The notes under the pieces were generated by a model, which saw only the letters and a list, made by a program, of their open reading frames with translations, was not told the origin of the DNA and did not search any database. From positions 1 to 38,312 of the forward strand of contig JAHLLK010000060.1 of the NCBI GenBank assembly GCA_020444165.1: a stretch of 38,312 nt of DNA. The letters are read 5' to 3'. This document shows positions 8,387 to 16,794 of the stretch, piece after piece; position 1 is the first letter of the stretch; each line of letters begins with the position of its first letter. The translations under genes and the position numbers were made by a program. The DNA comes from Deltaproteobacteria bacterium. Lineage in GTDB: Bacteria; Desulfobacterota; Desulfarculia; Desulfarculales; Desulfarculaceae.

Positions 8387-9150
8387 TTACGGCGCTTTCC
8401 GGGCTTCCGGGGCGGGGGGGCCCCGGATCCCAACTCCACCAGGTTCACCCGGCCCCAGGCGGCCAGATGCTCACCGAACACCGCCACCGCGCCCAAGACC
8501 CCGGGGACGCCGGCCGCCCATTCCAGGGCCGGGGCCAGGTCTTCCGCCCGGGCGAGGCGGTTGCCCAGGGCGGTGGCCGCGGCGTCGGCCAGGGCTCCGT
8601 CCTTGGCCAGGATGGTGGCCGCGTCGGCCCGGCCCAGGGACAGGGAGTGGCCCACCGTGCCGCTGGAGGTCCCCAGCGCCAGGGGCATCTCCCCGGCCGG
8701 CACCACAAGCCCCAGGCGGCCCGAAAGGGGAGACTCCCCGGCCGCCAGGCCCACGGTGAGGTCCTGGCCGGTGGCCAGGTACAGATCACCGCCGTTTTCC
8801 ACCGCCACCCGGGGGCTGGCGGCCTGGAGCCGCTGGGCCACTTCCTGGGCGATGGCCCCGGCCACCGCGGCCATGGGTCCGGTGCCGGCCAGCCGCCCGG
8901 CGGTCAGCATGGCCTGGGCCAGGGGCGGGGCCAGGGGGTCGTCGGGCAGGGGGACCAGGGAAGTGAGGAAAAGCGGGTGGTCGGCGATATAAAGTTCCAG
9001 AGCGCGGCGTAAATGCAAAACGATCTCCACGGTCCGGGCCGTCAGATCCTTTTCGGCCAGAACCCAGAGATCGGTTTCTTTGACCCGGGCGGTGAAGGCC
9101 GAGAGCCCCGCCCCGCGGCAGGTCAGGCGATACAGCCGGGGTTGGTACAA
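8383..9150 (-). CDS. UPF0280 family protein (ApbE-like fold)
   Basis: A 255-residue member of UPF0280, a family related to the FAD transferase ApbE; the function is not established. Family-like segments include the VENGGDLYL stretch, a GTSSGTVGHS stretch and the DGALADAAATALGNRL motif. I place the start at a TTG at 9150 (reads LYQPRLYR), because GAGGAAAAGG lies just upstream and family members begin with a similar Q-P-R-x-Y-R. The frame stays open to a TTG at 9234, but that extension runs through the hairpin at 9179-9208 and is unlikely to be coding. The 3' end overlaps the phosphoesterase gene by 4 nt. Confidence 0.87.
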   Translation of the reverse strand: MYQPRLYRLTCRGAGLSAFTARVKETDLWVLAEKDLTARTVEIVLHLRRALELYIADHPLFLTSLVPLPDDPLAPPLAQAMLTAGRLAGTGPMAAVAGAIAQEVAQRLQAASPRVAVENGGDLYLATGQDLTVGLAAGESPLSGRLGLVVPAGEMPLALGTSSGTVGHSLSLGRADAATILAKDGALADAAATALGNRLARAEDLAPALEWAAGVPGVLGAVAVFGEHLAAWGRVNLVELGSGAPPPRKPGKRRK

Positions 9151-9178
9151 ACCCTTTTCCTCGAAAAAAACCCGCTCC

Positions 9179-9208
9179 CCAGCAGGTTGGTTTCTAACAG
9201 CCTGCTGG
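9179..9208. repeat. Imperfect hairpin related to the one at 26-55
   Basis: Arms CCAGCAGG (9179-9186) and CCTGCTGG (9201-9208). The right side carries AACAGCCTGCT, the same core as the perfect hairpin at 26-55; the left side has diverged. It sits 29 nt upstream of the preferred UPF0280 start. Confidence 0.6.
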
Positions 9209-9269
9209 GTGCGCCAGGGACCCACCCCAAACAAGCCGCCGGCTTGTTCGGGGGCCCGGGGGATGGCGC

Positions 9270-9377
9270 GTCAAATTGCGCCGCTTTGAAAAAGCAAGCA
9301 ATTTGACAATTTTGGCAATACCGCGTTTTTGCCAAAATAGGTTGAAAAAGGCCATGGACGGGCTTTTTCAACCTATT
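9270..9377. repeat. Three tandem hairpins in an intergenic region
   Basis: Three palindromes follow each other. First: arms 9270-9279 and 9298-9307 (GTCAAATTGC, loop 18). Second: arms 9309-9318 and 9329-9338 (ATTTTGGCAA, loop 10). Third: arms 9336-9350 and 9363-9377 (15 bp, AATAGGTTGAAAAAG). The second and third share three bases, so they could be alternatives. The stretch is AT-richer than the surrounding genes. Confidence 0.75.
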
Positions 9378-9465
9378 CCAAAGAGCGGTTTGCCAATATA
9401 GCTCAAGTAAAGGACCAAGTCAACGCGGGTTTGGCCCCCCAAAGTGCCGCGGCCAGGCGGTTTTC

Positions 9466-9494
9466 TTGACTTGACCGGAGCGATGGGCTATCAA
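9466..9494 (+). promoter_or_regulatory. Sigma70-like promoter before the WYL/thiolase genes
   Basis: -35 TTGACT (9466-9471), 17-nt spacer, -10 TATCAA (9489-9494). It points at the regulator gene starting at 9693, leaving a leader of about 190 nt. That leader holds a stable stem (9506-9513 with 9525-9532, CCTCGCCG/CGGCGAGG). Confidence 0.5.
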
Positions 9495-9692
9495 TGGTGG
9501 GTGATCCTCGCCGAGCCCTCCGGGCGGCGAGGCTCTCAGTGTTTCTCCTTCTAAAACGGGGTTGGCAACGATTCATTTCAGCGTTTCGCCACCAAGCGGT
9601 CTGGTGGGGGCTGGCGGGCAGCCGCCGGCCGGTCCCGGGCGGGACGGGACAGCCGGGGACCTCCACTCGGTCCGGGCACCGCAGGAGGGGCC

Positions 9693-10337
9693 ATGAACAG
9701 CCGCCGGCTGGCTCGGCTCATGGGCATAATCTGCGAGATCAAGGCCAATCCCCGCCGCAGCCCGGACGAGCTGTGCCGGCGGTTCGACATTTCCCGGCGG
9801 CAATTCTATAAAGACCGCGACACCTTGGCCGAGCTGGGCTTCAAGTTCCACTACTCCCGGACCGGCGAGGGCTTTGTCCTGGACAAGGAGCTGACCTTCA
9901 ACGTCAGCGGCTTGTCCCTGGCTGATCTGTTCGCCCTGGTCCTGGCGGTGCGCGAGCTGACCCGCCTGTCGGACTTCGGCCTGGCCATGGGGGCCCTGGC
10001 CGGGCTCCGGCGCATGATGGCCGGCCTGCCGCCACCGTTGGGCCCGGAGTTCGCCGAGGCCCTGGACCAGCTGGTGGTGGCCGACGGCATGGGCTGCCCG
10101 CCGGAAGTGCTCCGCGCCTTGGAGGAGGCGGTGGAGGGCGGACGACGGGTGGTCCTGGTGCTGGAAGGGGCCAAGACCGAGCTGCGCTACACCGTGGACC
10201 CCCGCCAGCTTCTCCTGCGCGAAGGGAGCCTGTACCTCGAGGCCGAGGGCCTGGGCGGGCCGGGATCCGGGCTTTTGGCCCTGCATCGCGTGAAAAAGGT
10301 CATACCCACCCCGTTCTTCTCCCCGCCGGCGGGCTAA
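9693..10337 (+). CDS. Short HTH/WYL-type transcriptional regulator
   Basis: A 214-residue protein with an N-terminal winged helix-turn-helix (about 1-65, with SPDELCRRFDISRRQFYKD) followed by a middle helical region and a C-terminal part resembling the beginning of a WYL ligand-sensing domain (RYTVDPRQLLLREGSLYLEA). Usual HTH-WYL regulators are about 300-330 residues; this one ends soon after the WYL core, lacks the literal W-Y-L triplet (it has LYL) and has no C-terminal extension. GGAGGGG precedes the ATG. It lies just upstream of the thiolases on the same strand, so it may control the acyl-CoA cluster; that is inference. Confidence 0.75.
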   Translation: MNSRRLARLMGIICEIKANPRRSPDELCRRFDISRRQFYKDRDTLAELGFKFHYSRTGEGFVLDKELTFNVSGLSLADLFALVLAVRELTRLSDFGLAMGALAGLRRMMAGLPPPLGPEFAEALDQLVVADGMGCPPEVLRALEEAVEGGRRVVLVLEGAKTELRYTVDPRQLLLREGSLYLEAEGLGGPGSGLLALHRVKKVIPTPFFSPPAG

Positions 10338-10403
10338 GCAGAACGGCGCCGGGCTCGTTCCCGGCCTAGTGCGGCCGGGCGCCGGCCGTGAAGGGAAACT
10401 CTC

Positions 10404-11582
10404 ATGAGAGAAGTCGTCATCGTCAGCGCCTGTCGCACCCCGGTGGGGTCGTTCCAGGGCGTCTTGTCCTCCCTCTCCGCCCTGGACCTGGGGCGCATCG
10501 CCATGCTGGAAGCCATCCGGCGGGCCGGGCTCACCGGAGGCGAGGTGGACGAAGTGATCATGGGCAACGTCCTGCCCGCCGGTCTGGGCCAGAATCCGGC
10601 CCGTCAGGCCATGCTCCGGGCCGGGCTGCCCTTTGAGGTGGGCGCGCTGACCGTGAACAAGGTCTGCGGTTCGGGGCTGAAGGCGGTGATGCTGGCGGCC
10701 CAGGCCGTGTCCAGTGGCGACGCGGACACCGTGGTGGCCGGGGGCATGGAGAGCATGTCCAACGCGCCCTACCTGCTCCTGGGCGCGCGCACGGGCTACC
10801 GCATGGGCCATGCCAAAACCGTGGACGCCATGATCCACGACGGTCTGTGGGACCATATCAACGACTTCCACATGGGCATGAGCGCCGAGCTGTGCGCCGA
10901 GAAGTACGGGGTGAGCCGGGAAGATCAGGACGCCTTTTCCCTGGTTTCCTACAAGAAGTCCCTGGCGGCCCGGGACCAGGGCCGCTTCAGCGAGCAGATC
11001 GTACCGGTGGAGATCCCCCAGAGGAAAGGCGAGCCCCTGGTGGTGAGCGAGGACGAAGGCATCCGGGATTCCTCGCCGGAGATGCTGGCCCGGCTGCGGC
11101 CGGTGTTCAAGAAGGACGGCTCGGTCACCGCGGGCAACGCCAGCTCCCTGAACGACGGGGCCGCGGCGGTGGTGGTCATGAGCGGCGAGCGGGCCCGCGA
11201 GCTGGGGATCACCCCCCTGGTGCGGGTGGGGGCCCAGGGCGCGGCCGGCATCGACCCCAAATATGTCTTGGTAGCCCCCATCAACTCCATTCCCAAGGTC
11301 TGCCGCAAGCAGGGCATCGACCCCAAGGAGGTGGAGATCATGGAGGTCAACGAGGCTTTCGCCGCCTCTTCCGTGGCGGTGCAGCGCACCCTGGGCCTGG
11401 ACCCGGAGCGCATCAACCCCTATGGCGGGGCCATTGCCATCGGCCACCCCATCGGGGCCTCGGGCGCCCGGGTGCTGACCACCCTCATCTACGCCATGAA
11501 GGACCAGAACGCGGCCAACGGGATGGCCAGCTTGTGTCTGGGCGGCGGTGAGGCGGTGTCGCTTTTCCTGGAAAACCTGTAA
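10404..11582 (+). CDS. Acetyl-CoA C-acetyltransferase (thiolase) 1
   Basis: A 392-residue thiolase catalysing reversible CoA-dependent cleavage of 3-ketoacyl-CoA. The nucleophilic Cys88 lies in NKVCGSGLK; the C-terminal active-site His is in [14 protein letters not shown] and the acid/base Cys is in SLCLGGGEA. Length is canonical. The ribosome site (AAGGGAAA) is modest. A second thiolase of the same length follows after 58 nt. Whether the pair works in degradation (beta-oxidation) or condensation cannot be decided from sequence; the neighbouring hydratase and dehydrogenases favour degradation. Confidence 0.93.
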   Translation: MREVVIVSACRTPVGSFQGVLSSLSALDLGRIAMLEAIRRAGLTGGEVDEVIMGNVLPAGLGQNPARQAMLRAGLPFEVGALTVNKVCGSGLKAVMLAAQAVSSGDADTVVAGGMESMSNAPYLLLGARTGYRMGHAKTVDAMIHDGLWDHINDFHMGMSAELCAEKYGVSREDQDAFSLVSYKKSLAARDQGRFSEQIVPVEIPQRKGEPLVVSEDEGIRDSSPEMLARLRPVFKKDGSVTAGNASSLNDGAAAVVVMSGERARELGITPLVRVGAQGAAGIDPKYVLVAPINSIPKVCRKQGIDPKEVEIMEVNEAFAASSVAVQRTLGLDPERINPYGGAIAIGHPIGASGARVLTTLIYAMKDQNAANGMASLCLGGGEAVSLFLENL

Positions 11583-11640
11583 GGTTTCCCTGCTAATCCA
11601 TGACGGATGGTCAATGAGGACCTAACTGAGGAGTTAACCG

Positions 11641-12819
11641 ATGAGTGAAGTGGTGATCGTGGGCGCGGCGCGCACCCCGGTGGGGCGGTTCGGCGGAATG
11701 TTCAAGGATGTTCCGGCGGTTACCCTGGGCGTGACCGCGGTGAAGGCCGCTTTGGAACGCTCGGGCGTGGACCCCGGCCAAGTGGACGAGGTGATTTTGG
11801 GTAACGTGCTCTCGGCTGGTCTGGGCCAGAACGTGGCCCGGCAGATAGAGGTGCACGCGGGCATCCCGGTGGAGGCCAATGCTTACTCCATCAACAAGGT
11901 CTGCGCCTCGGGCCTCAAGAGCATCATGCTGGCCGCCCAGGCCATCAAGGCCGGCGACAGCCAGATCGTGGTGGCCGGCGGCGCCGAGAACATGAGCCTG
12001 GCCCCTTATCTGGTGAACAAGGGCCGCTGGGGGCTCCGGATGGGTGACGGCTCCCTGGTGGACTCCATGATCCACGACGGCCTCTGGGACATTTTCAACG
12101 GCTACCACATGGGCATCACGGCCGAGAACGTGGCCGAGAAGTACGGCATTAGCCGGGAAGCCCAGGACCACCTGGCCCTGGTGAGCCAGAACCGGGCCGA
12201 GGCGGCCATCAAGGCCGGCCGCTTCAAGGACGAGATCGTGCCGGTGGTGGTGCCCCAGAGGAAGGGCGACCCCGTGGTGTTGGACACCGACGAGCACCCC
12301 CGCTTCGGCACCACCATAGAAGCCCTGACCAAGGTGCCCCCGGCTTTCAAGAAGGGCGGCACGGTCACCGCGGGCAACGCCTCGGGCATCAACGACGGCG
12401 CCGGCGCCGTGGTGGTGATGAGCCGGGCCAAGGCCGACAAACTGGGCCTCACCCCCCTGGCCGCCATCCGCAGCTACGGCTGGGGCGGCGTGGACCCGGC
12501 TTACATGGGCGTGGGCCCGGTGGCCGCCAGCAAGTCGGCCCTGGCCAAGGCCGGTCTCACCGTGGGCGACCTAGACCTCATCGAGGCCAACGAGGCCTTT
12601 GCGGCCCAGGCCCAGACGGTGATCAACGAGATGGGCTTCAACACCGACATCGTTAACGTCAACGGCGGGGCCATCGCCCTGGGCCACCCCATCGGCGCCT
12701 CGGGCACCCGCATCCTCATCACCCTGCTCTTCGAGATGATCAAGCGCGACGCCAAGCTGGGCTTGGCCACCTTGTGCATCGGCGGCGGGCAGGGCGCGGC
12801 CCTGATCCTGGAGAGATAG
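11641..12819 (+). CDS. Acetyl-CoA C-acetyltransferase (thiolase) 2
   Basis: Another 392-residue thiolase, paralogous to its upstream neighbour with the catalytic Cys88 (NKVCASGLK) at the identical position, His in [14 protein letters not shown] and Cys in TLCIGGGQG. The ribosome site GAGGAG is strong. Many shared blocks (RTPVG, NVLx[14 protein letters not shown]) show a tandem duplication, but differences are spread along the length, so it is old and not an assembly artefact. The two probably differ in chain-length preference. Confidence 0.93.
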   Translation: MSEVVIVGAARTPVGRFGGMFKDVPAVTLGVTAVKAALERSGVDPGQVDEVILGNVLSAGLGQNVARQIEVHAGIPVEANAYSINKVCASGLKSIMLAAQAIKAGDSQIVVAGGAENMSLAPYLVNKGRWGLRMGDGSLVDSMIHDGLWDIFNGYHMGITAENVAEKYGISREAQDHLALVSQNRAEAAIKAGRFKDEIVPVVVPQRKGDPVVLDTDEHPRFGTTIEALTKVPPAFKKGGTVTAGNASGINDGAGAVVVMSRAKADKLGLTPLAAIRSYGWGGVDPAYMGVGPVAASKSALAKAGLTVGDLDLIEANEAFAAQAQTVINEMGFNTDIVNVNGGAIALGHPIGASGTRILITLLFEMIKRDAKLGLATLCIGGGQGAALILER

Positions 12820-12958
12820 GCGGGCTCGGGGAAGCGAGGGCGTAAGGCGAGCGGTCCGGCCCGACCCCGCCTTGCGGGCTTCCCAGGCCCCCGCGGCCCG
12901 GCCCCCCCCGCCCTTGGCGGAGCGGCGCCGGGGGAACCTCACGTGGCAAAAAGGGGCT

Positions 12959-12987
12959 GATGCCCGGGGGGAGACACACCGGGCATC
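12959..12987. repeat. Hairpin upstream of the enoyl-CoA hydratase gene
   Basis: Arms 12959-12967 (GATGCCCGG) and 12979-12987 around an 11-nt loop, ending 23 nt before the hydratase start. It could tune expression between the thiolases and downstream genes. No T-run follows. Confidence 0.55.
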
Positions 12988-13010
12988 GCTCTCAAAAAGG
13001 GGAAATGCCA

Positions 13011-13799
13011 ATGGCTTACGAGAATCTGCTTCTGGACTTTGACGGCCCGGTGGCCCTGTTGACCATCAACCGGCCCGAGACCCTGAACGCGCTGTCGCCG
13101 GCGGTGGTGCAAGAGATCGACGCCGCGGTGACCGAGGTGGAAAACAACGACGCCATCAAGGCCCTGGTGATCACCGGGGCGGGGCGGGCCTTTGTGGCCG
13201 GCGCGGACATCAGCCACATGGTGAAATGCACCGGCCTGGAGGGGCGGCACTTCGCGCTCCAGGGCCAGGCGGTGCTGAACCACATCGAGCGCCTGCCCAA
13301 GCCGGTGGTGGCCGCGGTCAACGGCTTCGCCCTGGGGGGCGGCTGCGAATTGGCCATGGCCTGCGACTTCATCTTCGCCTCGGAAAAGGCCAAGTTCGGC
13401 CAGCCGGAGATCAACCTGGCCATCGTGCCCGGCTTCGGCGGCACCCAGCGCTTGTCGCGGCTCGTGGGCAAGGGCTGGGCCAAGTACCTCTGCCTCACCG
13501 GCGAGATCATCAACGCGGCCGAGGCGGCCCAAATCGGCCTGGTGACCAAGGTGTTCCCGCCCGACGAGCTGATCCCCGCGGCCAGCAAGGCGGCCATGAC
13601 CATGGCCACCAAGGGCCGCATGGCGCTCAGGGCCATCAAGCAGCTCATCAACGACGGCTTTGACATCGCCCTGGAGCGGGGCCTGAGCATGGAGGCGGAG
13701 ATCTTCGCCACCTGCTTCACCTCGCCGGACCAGAAGGAAGGCATGACCGCCTTCCTGGAGAAGCGCAAACCCGACTTCCAGGGTGAGCTGAACAAGTAA
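13011..13799 (+). CDS. Enoyl-CoA hydratase (crotonase family)
   Basis: A 262-residue crotonase that would hydrate trans-2-enoyl-CoA to 3-hydroxyacyl-CoA. The oxyanion-hole motifs AGADI (about 64-68) and ALGGGCELAMACD (about 107-119) are present, and both catalytic glutamates are visible: Glu113 (GGCELA) and Glu133 (QPEINL). The ATG at 13011 is chosen over 13005 because AAGGGGAA sits at the right distance. Both glutamates and the family length make a true hydratase likely rather than an isomerase or decarboxylase. No 3-hydroxyacyl-CoA dehydrogenase is encoded in this window. Confidence 0.92.
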   Translation: MAYENLLLDFDGPVALLTINRPETLNALSPAVVQEIDAAVTEVENNDAIKALVITGAGRAFVAGADISHMVKCTGLEGRHFALQGQAVLNHIERLPKPVVAAVNGFALGGGCELAMACDFIFASEKAKFGQPEINLAIVPGFGGTQRLSRLVGKGWAKYLCLTGEIINAAEAAQIGLVTKVFPPDELIPAASKAAMTMATKGRMALRAIKQLINDGFDIALERGLSMEAEIFATCFTSPDQKEGMTAFLEKRKPDFQGELNK

Positions 13800-13941
13800 G
13801 ACCCGGGCCGGGGGCGGGGGCGGTTTCCCGTGCCCCGGCTTGGTTATGCTGTTGCCATGCGTGGGGGGAGGACCAGGCGGCTGGACTCCCCCGGCCTGCC
13901 GTAAACCAAATAGCCCGCACGCGACAATACAGGTGGAAGCC

Positions 13942-15093
13942 ATGAATTTCGGGTTGACGGAAGAACAACAGATGGTCAAGGACACGGCGGCGCGGTTCGC
14001 CGACGAGGAGCTTAAGCCCAAGGCGGCGCACTATGACGCCACCCATGAGCACCCGGCCGAGTTCTGCCAAGCCTTGGGCGAGCTGGGCTTCATGGGCATC
14101 GCGGTGCCGGAGGAATACGGCGGCGCGGGCATGGACTACATCAGCTACGTCCTGGCCCTGTCGGAGATCAGCCGGGGCGACGCCAGCGTCGGCGTCATCA
14201 TGAGCGTGTGCAACTCCTTGTACTGCTTCCCGGTGATGACCTTTGGCAACGAGGAGCAGAAAAGGAAATACCTGGAGCCGGTGGCCAGCGGCAAGATGCT
14301 GGGCTGCTACGGCCTGACCGAGGCCGGCGCGGGCAGCGACCCGGCGGCCATGCGCACCACCGCGGTGGCCGACGGTGACAGTTGGGTGTTGAACGGCGAG
14401 AAGAAGTTCATCACCAATGGCAACGTGGCCGGCCTGGCCGTGGTGGCCGCGGTGACCGACCGCGCCGCGGGCAAGCGGGGCATTTCGAGCTTTATCGTGG
14501 ATCTGGCCAATACCAAGGGCTTCTCCGTGGGCCGGGTGGAGGAGAAGATGGGCATCAACGCCTCGGGCACCGCCGAACTGGTGTTCGAGGACGCCCGCAT
14601 CCCCAAGGAGAACCTCTTGGGCGAGCTGGGCGCGGGGCTCAAACAGATGCTCACCACCCTGGACTCGGGCCGCATCGGCATCGGCTCCCAGGCCTTGGGC
14701 ATCGGCCGGGCCGTGTTGGAGGAGGCGGTGTCCTACGCCCAGACCCGGGAGCAGTTCGGCCAGCCCATCGCCCAGTTCCAGGCTATCCAATGGAAGATGG
14801 CCGACATCGCCACCCATCTGGACGCGGCCGAGCTGTTGCTCCTCCGGGCCGCTTGGATGGAGGACCAGCACGTGCACTTCGAGAAGCAGGCGGCCATGGC
14901 CAAGATGTACGCCTCGGACTCGGCCATGGCCGCGGCCGTGGAGGGCGTGCAGATCCTGGGCGGTTACGGCTACACCCGGGAGTACGCCATGGAGCGGCAC
15001 ATGCGGGACGCCAAGATCACCCAGATCTACGAAGGCACCAACGAGATCATGCGGTTGGTGATCGCGCGCAATCTTTTGAGGAAGGGTAAATGA
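13942..15093 (+). CDS. Acyl-CoA dehydrogenase 1
   Basis: A 383-residue FAD-dependent acyl-CoA dehydrogenase of the short/medium-chain type, forming the 2,3-double bond. Family signatures include CYGLTEAGAGSDPAAM (substrate/FAD region, about 126-141), the QFGQPIAQFQ flavin segment and the C-terminal IYEGTNEIMR, where Glu364 is the expected catalytic base. AGGTGGAAG precedes the ATG at 13942. The stop overlaps the start of meaB (ATGA). Electrons would pass to an electron-transfer flavoprotein not encoded here. Confidence 0.94.
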   Translation: MNFGLTEEQQMVKDTAARFADEELKPKAAHYDATHEHPAEFCQALGELGFMGIAVPEEYGGAGMDYISYVLALSEISRGDASVGVIMSVCNSLYCFPVMTFGNEEQKRKYLEPVASGKMLGCYGLTEAGAGSDPAAMRTTAVADGDSWVLNGEKKFITNGNVAGLAVVAAVTDRAAGKRGISSFIVDLANTKGFSVGRVEEKMGINASGTAELVFEDARIPKENLLGELGAGLKQMLTTLDSGRIGIGSQALGIGRAVLEEAVSYAQTREQFGQPIAQFQAIQWKMADIATHLDAAELLLLRAAWMEDQHVHFEKQAAMAKMYASDSAMAAAVEGVQILGGYGYTREYAMERHMRDAKITQIYEGTNEIMRLVIARNLLRKGK

Positions 15094-16058
15094 ACCCCGG
15101 CCAGATGGCCGAGGCGGTCCTGGGCGGCGAGCTCAGGGCCGCCGCCCGGGTGATGCGGGGCTTGGACGACGGTGACCCCACGGCGGTGGACACCCTGAAG
15201 CTCCTGCACCCCCACACCGGCCGGGCCCGGGTGGTGGGCATCACCGGCTCGCCCGGGGTGGGCAAGTCCAGCCTCACCTCGGCCCTGGTGGGTGAGTTCC
15301 GGGCCCAGGGCCTCCGGGTGGGGGTGGTGGCCGTGGACCCCACCAGCCCCTTCACCGGCGGGGCCATCCTGGGCGACCGGGTGCGCATGCAGAAGCACGC
15401 CACCGACCCGGGGGTGTTCATCCGCTCCCTGGCCACCCGGGGGCATTTCGGCGGCATCACCGCCTCCACCCAGGCCGTGGCCCGGGTCATGGACGCCATG
15501 GGCCTGGAAGTGATCCTGGTGGAGACGGTGGGGGTGGGCCAGGACGAGGTGGAGATCGTCAAGCTGGCCGACACCACGGTGGTGGTGACCGTGCCCGGCC
15601 TGGGTGACGACATCCAGGCCATCAAGGCCGGCATTTTGGAGGTGGGCGACATCTTTGTGGTGAACAAGATGGACCGCGAGGGGGCCGCCCGGACCATCGG
15701 GGAGCTGGAAGTGATGCTCTCCCTGGATTCCGGGCGGGAGCGCCGGGGAGGTTGGATGCCCAAGGTGCTCCCCACCTGCGCCCTGGACGGCCGGGGCATC
15801 CCCCTGTTCCGCCAGACCCTGGACGCGCACTGGCGCCACCTGGCGGCGGACGGCGGGGCCACCCTGACCCGCCGCCGCCGGGAGCGGGCCCGCCGCGAAC
15901 TTCTGGACCTGGTGCAGACCGCCCTGGTCCAGCGCTTCCTGGCCGATCAGGACCAGGGGCGGGCCCTGGAGCCGGTGGTGAACCGGATTCTTACGGGCGA
16001 AACCGACCCTCACACCGCCAGCGAAGAGGTGCTCACCCGCTGGCTGGAGGCCTTGTAA
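15090..16058 (+). CDS. meaB: MeaB/ArgK G3E GTPase (methylmalonyl-CoA mutase chaperone)
   Basis: A 322-residue G3E-family GTPase. Walker A is GSPGVGKS (53-60); the family segments VDPTSPFTGGAILGDRVRM and ETVGVGQDEVE (switch/base-specific region), PGLGDDIQ and NKMD are all present. MeaB loads and protects the adenosylcobalamin of methylmalonyl-CoA mutase or related acyl-CoA mutases. No mutase subunit lies in the window, so the partner must be encoded elsewhere. It overlaps the preceding dehydrogenase by 4 nt, tying cobalamin-dependent acyl-CoA rearrangement to this beta-oxidation operon. Confidence 0.92.
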   Translation: MNPGQMAEAVLGGELRAAARVMRGLDDGDPTAVDTLKLLHPHTGRARVVGITGSPGVGKSSLTSALVGEFRAQGLRVGVVAVDPTSPFTGGAILGDRVRMQKHATDPGVFIRSLATRGHFGGITASTQAVARVMDAMGLEVILVETVGVGQDEVEIVKLADTTVVVTVPGLGDDIQAIKAGILEVGDIFVVNKMDREGAARTIGELEVMLSLDSGRERRGGWMPKVLPTCALDGRGIPLFRQTLDAHWRHLAADGGATLTRRRRERARRELLDLVQTALVQRFLADQDQGRALEPVVNRILTGETDPHTASEEVLTRWLEAL

Positions 16059-16081
16059 TGTGGGATTGGGAGGATGAGGAC

Positions 16082-16633
16082 ATGGCTCGCAACGTCAAAC
16101 GCCAGACCTTGGGGCAACGTATCAATAAGCTGAGGGAAAACCGCGGCATGAGCCTGGAGTCCCTGGCCAATGAGACCGGTCAGGCCCGGGACTACCTGGA
16201 AAAGGTGGAAACGGACCAGGTGATTCCCCCGGTGGCCGTGCTGTTGACCCTGGGCCGGGCCCTGGAGGTGGACTCCGGGGAGCTGTTGAAGGACGAGGAC
16301 ACCGGTGAGGCGGTGGAGCGCCGGGCCGACGCGGTGCGGAAGCGCACTTCCCACTACTCCTACAAGGTGCTCACCCCGGAGAACCTGCACAAGCACCTGA
16401 AGGCCTTCCTGGTGACCATCGACCCGGAGCAGGACCTGAAAGGCGCCTCCTACCAGCACGAGGGCGAGGAGTTCTCCTACGTGCTCAAGGGCAAGGTGCG
16501 CATCACCGTGGGCGAGAACCACAACGACCTCACGGCCGGGGAATCCCTGCACTTCAACTCCGGCATCTCGCACAAGCTCAAGAACCTGGGCAGCGAACCG
16601 GCTGAGCTCCTGGTGGTGCTCTATACGCCGTAA
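16082..16633 (+). CDS. XRE-family regulator with cupin sensor domain
   Basis: A 183-residue regulator: a helix-turn-helix of the lambda-repressor class (about 8-65, LGQRINKLRENRGMSLESLA) and a C-terminal cupin_2 barrel (about 110-183, with the H-E-G-E-E-F and H-K-L-K segments that usually bind a metal or small ligand). Such proteins commonly sense a metabolite and repress their neighbours. ATG 16082 follows GGGAGGATGAGGAC. An alternative ATG at 16058 overlaps the meaB stop (TAATG) and also has a GGAGG, adding eight acidic residues; either is possible. Its place inside the acyl-CoA cluster makes it a candidate local regulator. Confidence 0.88.
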   Translation: MARNVKRQTLGQRINKLRENRGMSLESLANETGQARDYLEKVETDQVIPPVAVLLTLGRALEVDSGELLKDEDTGEAVERRADAVRKRTSHYSYKVLTPENLHKHLKAFLVTIDPEQDLKGASYQHEGEEFSYVLKGKVRITVGENHNDLTAGESLHFNSGISHKLKNLGSEPAELLVVLYTP

Positions 16634-16794
16634 GCCCGGTCGCCTTGGGCAATTGCGCCCCTCGGGCGGGCGGCGGGGGAGAACCCCGCTCCCGCGGGGG
16701 GCCGGGCCGGCTTTGGTGACGGCTTCTCCCGGGGGCGGGCCGGCTGGCCCCGGGGAGGAGCTGGCGAACCTCGGGGAGCGTAAAGGAGGGGACC

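Noticed and set aside
10404..12819. Possible assembly duplication of the thiolase gene
   Set aside because: The two copies have the same length and motifs but differ at many positions throughout, so they are true paralogues.
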